A stretch of DNA of 43,252 nucleotides, taken from positions 1-43,252 of the forward strand of contig CACZOU010000024.1 of assembly GCA_902782945.1 (NCBI GenBank), read 5' to 3'. The number at the start of each line of letters is the position of its first letter. The first letter of the stretch is position 1. The notes beneath the pieces were generated by a model. The model was given only the letters and a program-made list of their open reading frames with translations, was not told the DNA's origin and ran no database searches. A program made the position numbers and the translations under genes. Below are positions 1-7,677 of this stretch, piece after piece. The DNA is from an uncultured Methanobacteriaceae archaeon (GTDB taxonomy: Archaea; Methanobacteriota; Methanobacteria; Methanobacteriales; Methanobacteriaceae).

Positions 1-176
1 AGATAAATATTGTCTGTATTTTTATCAGTTACTTTTGTTAGTTTATCATACAATATATCTAATGTTAATGGTCCTAATCCATCATCACCTCTTAATGTAT
101 TACCTATACCTAGTATTAATAACTTATCATAATCTTTTAGAAAATTACTTAAGTCTTCTGATGTTTGCTTGGATAT
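1..176 (-). CDS. Hydrogenase maturation protease, 5' part only
   Basis: This is the N-terminal part (about 58 residues) of a HycI/HybD/FrhD-type endopeptidase, which removes the C-terminal tail of a [NiFe]-hydrogenase large subunit once nickel is in place. The visible protein reads KLLILGIGNTLRGDDGLGP, the family's first beta strand and the GxGNxLxxDDGxG motif that carries the first metal-binding acid. The rest lies outside the window. The frame overlaps the last 32 bases of the methyltransferase gene, which suggests translational coupling. No in-frame ATG, GTG or TTG lies between the upstream stop codon and the motif. A good Shine-Dalgarno site (GGTGGA, 184-189) stands eight bases before an ATA codon at 174-176, so I place the start there. 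Which hydrogenase is processed cannot be told from this part. Confidence 0.75.
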   Translation of the reverse strand, partial: MSKQTSEDLSNFLKDYDKLLILGIGNTLRGDDGLGPLTLDILYDKLTKVTDKNTDNIY

Positions 177-906
177 TATTTAATCCACCCCCCATTACAT
201 AATTAATATTAATAATAATTTTTTCACCAGCTGTTACATCTATTTCATCTACTGGTATTAGTAGTGGTGGATTTAACATTGGTGTTGGTTCTAGTATTAT
301 ATCATCAGTTATTATTGTATATGTTGTTAATTTAATTGCATTAATTTTACCACTATTAGTTGTGGTTATCTTAATATTCTTTTCTACATTTTCATTTATT
401 AATTCTGAGAAATTAACTCGCTGATATTTTAATTCATCAGATAATGATTCGTATTTTGGAAGATTATCTTCATAATAGGTTATATGATTAATATTTGTTG
501 ATATTAACTGTACTGTTGTATATACTGCTTTAGGTATGAATATTGTTGAATCAGTGATATATTTATGAGCATTATTAATTACAGGTACTTGTTCTTCATC
601 AATTAATGCAGTATCTAACATTTCACAAATTATTACATCAGGTTTCTCTGTAAATACATACTGTGTTGCATCCGTTTCTATTAATTTAATGTTTTTATTT
701 TCTGAGAAATTTTCTTTTGTATGTTTTAATATGAATGGATTTTGTTCTATTGCAAATACTTTTATAGCATTATTTGATGCAAATTGCGCTAATATACCTG
801 ATCCCGTTCCTAAATCATAAACTACTCCATGTGATAATCTATTGATAGCTTTTTTAAATGATTCTACTCTCTTATTATCATTAATTAAATCATCATAATA
901 TGTCAT
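145..906 (-). CDS. Class I SAM-dependent methyltransferase, PRMT-like
   Basis: A 253-residue protein with a class I methyltransferase fold. Motif I is VYDLGTGSG near residue 30, the acidic end of strand 2 is AIEQNP, and strand 4 reads PDVIICEMLDTALIDEEQ. The glutamate-rich stretch after strand 4 resembles the acidic loop of protein arginine methyltransferases, and the C-terminal half is beta-rich as in that group. Family knowledge therefore suggests methylation of a protein or RNA, but the substrate is unknown; such archaeal proteins are often labelled RNA methylase or PrmA-like. The start ATG is the first in frame and has no strong Shine-Dalgarno site. The 3' end overlaps the start of the hydrogenase protease gene, so the two are probably one transcript. 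Confidence 0.7.
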   Translation of the reverse strand: MTYYDDLINDNKRVESFKKAINRLSHGVVYDLGTGSGILAQFASNNAIKVFAIEQNPFILKHTKENFSENKNIKLIETDATQYVFTEKPDVIICEMLDTALIDEEQVPVINNAHKYITDSTIFIPKAVYTTVQLISTNINHITYYEDNLPKYESLSDELKYQRVNFSELINENVEKNIKITTTNSGKINAIKLTTYTIITDDIILEPTPMLNPPLLIPVDEIDVTAGEKIIININYVMGGGLNNIQANIRRLK

Positions 907-1048
907 TATATAATAATTTGTTATTCATCATAATAAGATTATATTAAGTACTCTGTGTTAGAAAAAAAGCTAAGATAATGTTTTAATTAAAAAAAATAGT
1001 ATCAGTATATTACTTGGATATTGAGATATAATTGAGAACTAAAATGAT

Positions 1049-1070
1049 TGTGGGTATATTGTGTGGGTAT
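1049..1070. repeat. Short direct repeat beyond the nikR stop
   Basis: The 9-mer TGTGGGTAT occurs at 1049-1057 and again at 1062-1070, a period of 13. It is G-rich for this DNA and lies 14 bases beyond the nikR stop codon. Downstream on the minus strand come T-runs that could end transcription. Its role is unknown. Confidence 0.35.
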
Positions 1071-1083
1071 AAAAATAATTATT

Positions 1084-1509
1084 TTAATTCTCGTCGCTAA
1101 CTTTTTCTAATTCACCAGATCCTGCACTGGTTAATTTTACGTGTTCAACTCCTTTTAATCTCATAAGTTTTTCAGTTAAATCACGTATATATATTACGTC
1201 ACCTTTTACTATAATAACTTCTAAGCAATATTTATCATTCATATGTATATGTAAACTTGCACTAATTTGCTGACGGTATTCATGTTGAATATCTGTCATA
1301 GCTTCCATTACTCCAACGTAATGATGATCATAGATTACGGTGATTACTCCTACACGTTCACCCTCCATTTGATTCATCCATTGGTATCGAAGTATATAAT
1401 CTTTTAATGCATCACGTATACCTTTAGAACGGGATTGATATCCTCTATCTCTTAGAACTTCATCAAATTCACTAAGAAGTTTATTTGGTAACGACATACT
1501 TATTCGCAT
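1084..1509 (-). CDS. nikR: Nickel-responsive transcriptional regulator NikR
   Basis: NikR represses nickel uptake genes when nickel is plentiful. The N-terminal 45 residues are a ribbon-helix-helix DNA-binding domain (RISMSLPNKLLSEFDEVL...GYQSRSKGIRDAL), followed by an ACT-like nickel-binding tetramerisation domain. I chose the second in-frame ATG, 24 bases inside the longest frame, because GGAGAG stands just upstream. With that start the nickel ligands fall at H76, H87, H89 and C95, the same numbers as in E. coli NikR, which supports the choice. The protein is 141 residues. It is divergent from the CBS-domain gene. An imperfect GTATT-N9-AATAC inverted repeat at 1525-1543 in its leader could be an autoregulatory operator. 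Nickel matters here because hydrogenase accessory genes lie on both sides. Confidence 0.93.
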   Translation of the reverse strand: MRISMSLPNKLLSEFDEVLRDRGYQSRSKGIRDALKDYILRYQWMNQMEGERVGVITVIYDHHYVGVMEAMTDIQHEYRQQISASLHIHMNDKYCLEVIIVKGDVIYIRDLTEKLMRLKGVEHVKLTSAGSGELEKVSDEN

Positions 1510-1524
1510 AATTATCTCTCCAAA

Positions 1525-1543
1525 GTATTCCATTGAATAATAC
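1525..1543. promoter_or_regulatory. Candidate operator in the nikR leader
   Basis: GTATT (1525-1529) and AATAC (1539-1543) form an inverted repeat with a nine-base spacer, 16-34 bases before the chosen nikR start. A second partner for its outer arm, GTATTATTC at 1656-1664, mirrors GAATAATAC at 1535-1543 across the divergent promoter region. Autoregulation by NikR is an inference; such repeats can arise by chance in AT-rich DNA. Confidence 0.3.
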
Positions 1544-1755
1544 GAATTCTAACATTATTGTTTGATTATATAAATATTAACAAAGTAAACCTTTTTTTAA
1601 TAATAAAGAAAAAAATATTAAGTTTACGAAGTCAATATTATATATAATAATATAAGTATTATTCTCTTTTAATAATTTATGATAATAATATATCATTGAA
1701 TTCTTAAATAGTTTAATTACTTTAAATATAATTTGAATTAGAGGTTTGGTAATTT

Positions 1756-2154
1756 ATGCTAGTAAGAGAAATAATGAATAATAATATTTACTCAATAGAT
1801 TCCACAGAATCAGTAAGAGAAGCATTAAGAGTAATGTACTCATTAGGGATACAAAGATTATTTATATTTGATAAAAAGGAAAATCCTATAGGAATTATAT
1901 CATATAAAGATATTTTATTATTATTAGGTTCCGATGAAACCATGATTGATGTTGATACTGTTAAAATATATGATATAATGACTGAAAATGTCAATACAAT
2001 TGATGCTGGTGCAACTATTTCTGATGCAGCTAATTTAATGTTACGTGCAGATATATCTGGATTACTAGTAACAGAAAATAGTGAAAATGTAGGTGTTATT
2101 ACTAAAACAGATATTTGTAGAATAGTAGCAATATCAGACGTCACCCCCAAATAA
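1756..2154 (+). CDS. Tandem CBS-domain protein
   Basis: A 132-residue protein made of two CBS domains and little else. The first repeat begins LVREIMNNNIYSIDSTESVREALRVM and includes the G-I-I-S-Y-K-D turn; the second begins IYDIMTENVNTIDAGATISDAANLM and ends GVITKTDICRIV. Paired CBS domains (Bateman modules) bind adenosine nucleotides or SAM and act as energy or metabolite sensors. Stand-alone archaeal copies usually have no assigned partner, and I cannot name one here. GAGGT stands ten bases before the ATG. The gene is divergent from nikR and is followed by a long inverted repeat and then the tRNA-Gly cluster. Confidence 0.85.
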   Translation: MLVREIMNNNIYSIDSTESVREALRVMYSLGIQRLFIFDKKENPIGIISYKDILLLLGSDETMIDVDTVKIYDIMTENVNTIDAGATISDAANLMLRADISGLLVTENSENVGVITKTDICRIVAISDVTPK

Positions 2155-2166
2155 CTATATAATCAA

Positions 2167-2205
2167 AGGCTCTGTAGAAAAATAAGAGATATTTCTACAA
2201 AGCCT
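2167..2205. repeat. Imperfect long inverted repeat, IS-end-like
   Basis: AGGCT (2167-2171) pairs with AGCCT (2201-2205), and TGTAGAAA (2173-2180) pairs with TTTCTACA (2192-2199), with one mismatch between the two blocks and an 11-base loop. It lies 13 bases past the CBS-gene stop and is unusually GC-containing. No T-run follows, so it is not a typical terminator. Read as two facing ends it gives AGGCTCTGTAGAAA and AGGCTTTGTAGAAA, like the ends of an insertion sequence or a very short MITE. I see no target-site duplication. Confidence 0.5.
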
Positions 2206-2232
2206 ACTTGGATAAACATGAAAAACAAAACA

Positions 2233-2242
2233 TTTATATATA
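2233..2242 (+). promoter_or_regulatory. TATA box for the tRNA-Gly cluster
   Basis: TTTATATATA lies about 60 bases before the first tRNA-Gly, preceded by an A-rich BRE-like stretch. Transcription would start near 2263, giving a short 5' leader for RNase P to remove. Assigned by position and consensus only. Confidence 0.4.
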
Positions 2243-2298
2243 ACATAAGATAAAAATTTGTAATAGTTGTTAGTGATTATCACTAATAATATTAAGTT

Positions 2299-2372
2299 GC
2301 AGCGATAGTCCAGGCTGGCTAAGACTCTACCCTGCCACGGTAGTGACCCGGGTTCAAATCCCGGTCGTTGCA
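2299..2372 (+). tRNA. tRNA-Gly (GCC)
   Basis: A 74-base cloverleaf. Acceptor stem GCAGCGA pairs with TCGTTGC with one G-T pair, the anticodon stem CTACC/GGTAG encloses loop CTGCCAC with anticodon GCC, and the T arm carries GGTTCAAATCC. The discriminator is A and no CCA is encoded, as is common in archaea. It is the first of three glycine tRNAs in a row. Confidence 0.95.
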
Positions 2373-2381
2373 CTTTAAGAT

Positions 2382-2457
<76 letters not shown>

Positions 2458-2514
2458 ACCTTTTTAACAAAACTAATTTTAAAATATTAAATTATAAAAA
2501 AATTATTATTATAT

Positions 2515-2590
<76 letters not shown>

Positions 2591-2697
2591 ACAATTAATT
2601 CTAATTTATCAAAAATCTAATTCTGAAAAACTTTAATATTATTAAAAAATTATACTATTAACTATAGTTTTAATTAAATAATATGAGCTGATTTACA

Positions 2698-3474
2698 TTG
2701 AATGGTATAATACTTGGCGCAGGTCGAATTGGTTATAATTTAGCAAAATCAATGGTAGATACTCATGATATTATTCTAATTGATAAAGACAAAGATACTT
2801 GTAACCGGGTTAATGATTTACTAGAATGTTATGTTATACATGGAACAGGTACTAATACAAGAATACTTGAAGAAGCCGATATAAACAAAGCAGATTTTTT
2901 TGTAGCTACTACTAGTAATGATGAAGTAAATCTTCTATCATCAGTATATGCTAAAGAAAATGGAGTCGAGATAATTGTTGCACGATTAAATGATATTGAT
3001 CATACTGAAATTTTTCGAAAATTAGGTATTAGATTTGTTAACCCTGAAACAAGTGCAATGAGATATATAGCTAGAAATATTGTAAGACCTACTGCTCAAT
3101 CATTAGTATCTATTGGAAAAGGAAATGCAGAAATAATGGAGTTAAAAGTAAAAAATTCAGACATTATTTTTATGCCAATTAAGGAGATTGAAAATAATAC
3201 TAACAAATTCATTATAGTAACAATATACATAAACGATGAAGCTATAATTCCTACTCCTGATACAGAGCTAGGTTATGATGATAGTATAGCAGTATTAGTA
3301 AAATCAGAGTATTTAGAAGAAGTTCGTCAATATTTCACAGTGGATAATGCTAATATGAATGATATTGAAGATATTGATGATATATCTAACATTGATGAAA
3401 TTGAAGACATAGATGATGTCGATGACATAGATGATATGGATGATATGGAAATTAATGAATATAATAATTTTTAA
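2698..3474 (+). CDS. trkA: TrkA-family potassium uptake regulator, acidic tail
   Basis: A cytoplasmic RCK/KTN regulatory subunit that binds NAD(H) or ATP and gates a Trk/Ktr-type potassium channel. The N-terminal Rossmann domain shows the dinucleotide loop GAGRIGYNLAKSM (residues 7-19) and a D at the end of strand 2 (LIDKD). The TrkA-C domain covers about residues 135-215. Residues 216-258 form an extra tail of repeated Asp-Ile, Asp-Asp and Glu-Asp units ending in EINEYNNF, which standard TrkA proteins of about 220 residues lack. The start is TTG; an ATG four bases downstream is in another frame. No channel gene is nearby. The VWA gene follows after 30 bases, so co-transcription is possible. 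Confidence 0.85.
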   Translation: MNGIILGAGRIGYNLAKSMVDTHDIILIDKDKDTCNRVNDLLECYVIHGTGTNTRILEEADINKADFFVATTSNDEVNLLSSVYAKENGVEIIVARLNDIDHTEIFRKLGIRFVNPETSAMRYIARNIVRPTAQSLVSIGKGNAEIMELKVKNSDIIFMPIKEIENNTNKFIIVTIYINDEAIIPTPDTELGYDDSIAVLVKSEYLEEVRQYFTVDNANMNDIEDIDDISNIDEIEDIDDVDDIDDMDDMEINEYNNF

Positions 3475-3504
3475 CAGGAAAAATAATTCAAGGGGCAATT
3501 AATT

Positions 3505-4626
3505 ATGTCTGTATCTAAAATTATTACATTATCTAATTTTTTAAGAAAAGAGGGTATGCTAGTTAGTATACGTAGTACTATAACTGCTAGTAGAATATGG
3601 GAAGAATATCATGAACTAGCAGATTATGATGAATTAAAACTAGCTATTAAATGTATTTATGTGAAAAATAAGGAAGATTCATATAAATTTGATAATATTT
3701 ATGACCAATTATTTAAGAAAGTACGTCCAGAAAAAAAGAAGAACAATGAATCACAGCATATTAAAAATAATGAAATTAGTTCTTCAGAAATGCCCTCCTC
3801 CAATAATCAATTAGTTCCAGAACAAGAATCTGTAGAAAATAAGGCGCTGATTAAGGATAGAAAGAAGCAGAAAGTTGTAAATGACAAGCTTACTAATGAT
3901 AGTATTGCTAGTCTTGATGAATATGATAAACGTGTCTTTGATATATGTCAAAGATTAAGTAAAAAAATAGCTAATCAAAGATCTAAACGTAAAAAAAGAC
4001 ATACTTCTCATAATATTAACATGCCTGCTACTATCAGATATAATTTAAAAAATGGTGGACATCTAGTTACTTTAATTCATCAAAAGCCACCTATGAGAAA
4101 AACTAAACAGATTTTTTTAAGTGATATCAGTGGTTCTTGTGAATGGATAAGTACATGGTTTTTTGCTATTTTATATGGTTGTTATAAATCATTTGATAAA
4201 ATTACAGTATATGATTTTGATAATAAAATTGTTGATGTTACTCCTACTCTTGGCTCTGAGTTTAAGAATGCTCATGAGATTAACTTTGCACATCAAAAGT
4301 TAGGTGTTCGTCCCTTTGGTCAGTCAGATATGACAAATTCTTTTAAGGAATTTCTAGACCAGGCCGAGTTAAATAAGCATACTGATGTTATTTTATTAAC
4401 TGATTGCCGCGACTGGAATGGTAAACGGGAAAATGGTGTTTTAGAAAGTGCAGAGGTTTTACACCAGATTGTTATTAAATCTAGGAAGGTAATTATTTTA
4501 AATCCTGAGAAGAAGATTAGGTGGAATACTCCTACTAGTTGTGTCAGTGAATATGAAAAGGCTGGTGCTGTTGTTTATGAGGCTGGTACTTTAAATCAAT
4601 TTGCTGATGTTATTAGTCAACTATAA
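3505..4626 (+). CDS. CoxE-type VWA-domain protein, copy 1
   Basis: A 373-residue protein of unknown role. The N-terminal 75 residues (FLRKEGMLVSIRSTITASRIWEE...DSYKFDNIYDQLF) match the helical region that precedes the VWA domain in CoxE-like proteins. Residues 75-135 are a charged, probably disordered linker, then a basic patch (RSKRKKRH). The VWA domain begins at about residue 203 with MIDAS motif DISGS (D207, S209, S211). The usual Thr is replaced by Ser in GQSD (S274), and the last acid is D300 in LLTD. Family knowledge links CoxE proteins to MoxR AAA ATPases in metal-enzyme maturation, but none lies nearby. GGGG lies about 10 bases upstream. It has a tandem paralogue of identical length 58 bases downstream. 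Confidence 0.75.
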   Translation: MSVSKIITLSNFLRKEGMLVSIRSTITASRIWEEYHELADYDELKLAIKCIYVKNKEDSYKFDNIYDQLFKKVRPEKKKNNESQHIKNNEISSSEMPSSNNQLVPEQESVENKALIKDRKKQKVVNDKLTNDSIASLDEYDKRVFDICQRLSKKIANQRSKRKKRHTSHNINMPATIRYNLKNGGHLVTLIHQKPPMRKTKQIFLSDISGSCEWISTWFFAILYGCYKSFDKITVYDFDNKIVDVTPTLGSEFKNAHEINFAHQKLGVRPFGQSDMTNSFKEFLDQAELNKHTDVILLTDCRDWNGKRENGVLESAEVLHQIVIKSRKVIILNPEKKIRWNTPTSCVSEYEKAGAVVYEAGTLNQFADVISQL

Positions 4627-4650
4627 ATAAGAAAAAACAAGTATTATATT

Positions 4651-4668
4651 AATACATATAAATGTATT
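4651..4668 (+). promoter_or_regulatory. Hairpin between the VWA genes
   Basis: AATACAT and ATGTATT pair across a four-base loop just before the GGAG site (4674-4677) of the second VWA gene. It could tune translation or be a processing site, or it may be chance. Confidence 0.25.
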
Positions 4669-4684
4669 CATATAGGAGATTTTA

Positions 4685-5806
4685 ATGGTCAATGAAAAAA
4701 TTTTAACTTTATCATACTTTTTACGAGAAAGTGGTATGAATGTCAGTATACGTAGTACTATCCTAGCATCAGATATATGGAATCAATTTTACGGTCAATT
4801 TGATTCTGATGAATTGAAGTATGCTCTTAAATGTGTGTATGTTAAAAGTAAAGATGATCTTGCTAGATATGAACGTGCATATAATTACGTTTTTGTATAT
4901 AATAAGAAAATCGAGAGCAATAATCATGACCAAGATCATATAGACATAAAATCTAAGAAAAACCATGATGATTCTAGTAGTGAGAAGAATAAAAAACCTG
5001 TTAAAGATACTACACGGGAAACTATTATTCGTAGAAGATTGAAAATGAAAGAGAATGTTGATGAGTCTATACTTGATGATGAATTTATTTCTCTTGACAA
5101 TATTGATTACAGAGTATTTGATGTATGTCATGATTTTAGTAAGAAGGTGGCTAATCGTAGGTCTATAAGAAAGAAACGACATAAGACTAAAGGAGTTCAT
5201 ATTCCTCATACTATTCGTAAAAATCTTAAGAATGGTGGTCATCTTATAAACTTAGTTCACCAGCATCCTCCAATGCATAAATCCAGACATGTATTTCTAT
5301 GTGACATTAGTGGTTCCTGTGAATGGGCAGCCACATGGTTTTTTTCATTATTAACTGGTTGTTATAGGACTTTTGATAAGATGTCCTTATATGATTTTGA
5401 TAATAGGATTATTGATGTTACACATGCTCTTAAGTCAGATTATAAGAATTCCTATCAGGTGAATGTAGGTCTTCAATCTCTGGGTTTAAGACCAAGAGGT
5501 CATTCTGATATGGCTAAGGCTTTTAATGAGTTTCTTAAGGATACTAATTTAAATAAGCATACTGATGTTATTTTATTAACTGACTGCCGTGACTGGACTG
5601 GTAAACGTAAGAATGGTGTTTTAGAGAGTGCTACTGTACTGCATAGAATTGTTATTAAATCTAGAAAGGTAATTATTTTAAATCCTGAGAAGAAGATTAG
5701 ATGGAATACTCCTACTAGCTGTGTTAAAGATTATCAGGAAGCTGGAGCTACTGTTTATCAGACTAGTACTTTAAGAGAATTTTCTGATGTTATTGAAAAA
5801 ATATAA
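4685..5806 (+). CDS. CoxE-type VWA-domain protein, copy 2
   Basis: A 373-residue paralogue of the preceding gene with the same layout: N-terminal CoxE helical region (FLRESGMNVSIRSTILASDIW), a divergent charged linker, a basic patch (RRSIRKKRHK), and a VWA domain with MIDAS DISGS, Ser in GHSD in the Thr position, and LLTDCRDW for the last acid. The linkers differ strongly, while the C-terminal 60 residues (NKHTDVILLTDCRDW...IRWNTPTSCV) are almost the same at DNA level too. GGAG precedes the ATG by seven bases. The two probably form a pair with shared or heteromeric function, which is inference. A T-run ends the unit, opposing the cobyric acid synthase gene. Confidence 0.75.
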   Translation: MVNEKILTLSYFLRESGMNVSIRSTILASDIWNQFYGQFDSDELKYALKCVYVKSKDDLARYERAYNYVFVYNKKIESNNHDQDHIDIKSKKNHDDSSSEKNKKPVKDTTRETIIRRRLKMKENVDESILDDEFISLDNIDYRVFDVCHDFSKKVANRRSIRKKRHKTKGVHIPHTIRKNLKNGGHLINLVHQHPPMHKSRHVFLCDISGSCEWAATWFFSLLTGCYRTFDKMSLYDFDNRIIDVTHALKSDYKNSYQVNVGLQSLGLRPRGHSDMAKAFNEFLKDTNLNKHTDVILLTDCRDWTGKRKNGVLESATVLHRIVIKSRKVIILNPEKKIRWNTPTSCVKDYQEAGATVYQTSTLREFSDVIEKI

Positions 5807-5852
5807 AAAATAGTGTTGGGGTTTATTATATGATTTATTTGATTATTTTTTT

Positions 5853-7364
5853 TTAAATTCCTAATAAATTGTATATGAATGACATGTCAACATTATTTGC
5901 GAATAAGTCACCTAGTTGATTGTAGTTTACTCTTTTTGATTCCTTAAATTCATCCTTTGATGTGATACCTAATGGCTCTAATCCTTTATTTATTCTTAGC
6001 TGGTCTGTGAAGTTTCGTCTAAATTCAAAGTTATGGAATATACCATGGAAGTAAGTTCCGCATATATTGTTTTTTATAGCTCCATCAAATTGACCTGTTT
6101 TATCATTACCGTTTCCTTTTTCTACTTTTATGAATGGTTTTGCATCGTTTAGTATTGTTATTCCTTCGTGTAGTTCATATCCGTTTACTACTGTTCCTTT
6201 TTTGAATCCTAGTGAACTATCGTTTATTATTGTTCCTCTACTTTGTTCTACTACTTTATTTATTTGTCCGAATTCTGTTTTTATATCTAGTAATCCCAGT
6301 CCATCAACTGACCCATATTTTGATTCTGAGCAGTTTTTATCTATGATTTTCTTGGATAGCATTTGATATCCACCACATATTCCGAAGACTGGTATTTCTT
6401 TTGATACTTCTTCTATGTAGTCGAATGCTCCTGATTTTTTTAGTTCTACTATGTCATTTACTGTGTTTCTTGTTCCTGGTATGATTAGAGCATCTAAGTT
6501 GTCGAATTTATCGTAGATATCTACTAGTTTTATTCCTATATCTTGTTCGTAGTCCAGTGGGTCTATGTCTGTGAAGTTGGATATTCTTGGAAGTCTTAGT
6601 GTTCCTATGTTTATTTTCTCATTTTCACTGAAGTGGTGTGTTGATAGTGATGCTGAGTCTTCTTCTGGTAGATTTAGTGTTTCATCATATGGTATTATCC
6701 CTATTATTGGTATATTGGTCAGTTCTTCTACTTTTTTTATTCCGGAGTCTAGTACTTCTGCGTTTCCTCTGAATTTATTGATAATTACTGCTTTGATTCT
6801 TTTTCTGTCTTCCTCAGGTATTAAGAAGTATGTTCCTACAATTGATGCAAATACTCCTCCCTGATCTATGTCTGCTACTAGTATTACGTCTGCATCTGTC
6901 ATTCTTGCTATGAGCATGTTTGCCAGGTCTTTATCATACATATTTATTTCTGCTGGTGAACCTGCTCCTTCTATTATGGTTATATCATAGTCCTCTTTTA
7001 GGTATTCTAATGATTCTTTTATTGCTTTGATTGCTGGTTGTCTGAAATTGTTTTGGTATTCATCAAATTGCATGTTTCCTGCGGGTTTTCCTTGGACTAT
7101 TACTTGTGATGTGAAGTCTTCTTTTGGTTTTAGAAGTATTGGGTTCATATTACAGTTTGGTTCTATATCTGCTGCTTCTGCTTGCATTACCTGTGCTATG
7201 GACATTTCGTCATTATCTATTGTAGTATAAGAGTTTAAAGACATATTTTGTGATTTGAAAGGTGTTACTCTGTAACCTTTTCGTGATAGTAGATTACATA
7301 ACGCGGCCACAGTTAGGGTTTTACCTGCATTTGATGATGTTCCTTGAAACATTAGGTATTTCAT
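5853..7364 (-). CDS. cbiP: Cobyric acid synthase
   Basis: CbiP/CobQ amidates four side-chain carboxylates of adenosylcobyrinic a,c-diamide with glutamine and ATP, in corrinoid cofactor synthesis. The N-terminal half is a dethiobiotin-synthetase-like ATPase with P-loop GTSSNAGKT (residues 8-16) and FKSQNMSLNS. The C-terminal half is a class I glutamine amidotransferase with nucleophile Cys in FGICGGYQ (C330) and His in YFHGIFHNFEFR. At 503 residues it has the family's usual length. I start at the second ATG because GAGG lies nine bases before it, while the first ATG overlaps that site. Methanogens need corrinoids for methyl transfer to coenzyme M and for MetE, also in this window. It stands alone and is convergent with the VWA pair. 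Confidence 0.95.
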   Translation of the reverse strand: MKYLMFQGTSSNAGKTLTVAALCNLLSRKGYRVTPFKSQNMSLNSYTTIDNDEMSIAQVMQAEAADIEPNCNMNPILLKPKEDFTSQVIVQGKPAGNMQFDEYQNNFRQPAIKAIKESLEYLKEDYDITIIEGAGSPAEINMYDKDLANMLIARMTDADVILVADIDQGGVFASIVGTYFLIPEEDRKRIKAVIINKFRGNAEVLDSGIKKVEELTNIPIIGIIPYDETLNLPEEDSASLSTHHFSENEKINIGTLRLPRISNFTDIDPLDYEQDIGIKLVDIYDKFDNLDALIIPGTRNTVNDIVELKKSGAFDYIEEVSKEIPVFGICGGYQMLSKKIIDKNCSESKYGSVDGLGLLDIKTEFGQINKVVEQSRGTIINDSSLGFKKGTVVNGYELHEGITILNDAKPFIKVEKGNGNDKTGQFDGAIKNNICGTYFHGIFHNFEFRRNFTDQLRINKGLEPLGITSKDEFKESKRVNYNQLGDLFANNVDMSFIYNLLGI

Positions 7365-7677
7365 TCTTCTATTCCTCATTTATTTTTTGTTTAGTGATAC
7401 TATTTTTGTAATGTTGTTTGATTTAATACTATGGTAAATTTTAAAATTTATTAATTATTCTGTAACTTTTTTTTGATAATGTTAAATTTTTTAGTGTCAT
7501 TGTCTTTAAAAAAAAGGTACATTTTAAATACCTTAGGTTACTTAAATATATATGAATAATTTAAATAATAGAACATAATATTATAGTATAGAAGAAAAAA
7601 TAATTCTAACAAAAATAATATAAAAAAAAATCTAAAAAATCATATGAAAAAAATTAATTCCGAAGGAGGATTAATTA
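7365..7677. other. Divergent promoter region, cbiP / lon
   Basis: About 310 bases without a gene. A 6-bp inverted repeat, AAGGTA/TACCTT, lies at 7514-7534, and a TATA-like stretch TTAAATATATA at 7542-7552 could drive lon with a leader of roughly 100 bases. Long A- and T-runs fill the rest. No supported small ORF was found. Confidence 0.4.

Noticed and set aside
5853-7364. Plus-strand frames inside the cobyric acid synthase gene
   Set aside because: They are antisense shadows of a well-conserved enzyme.
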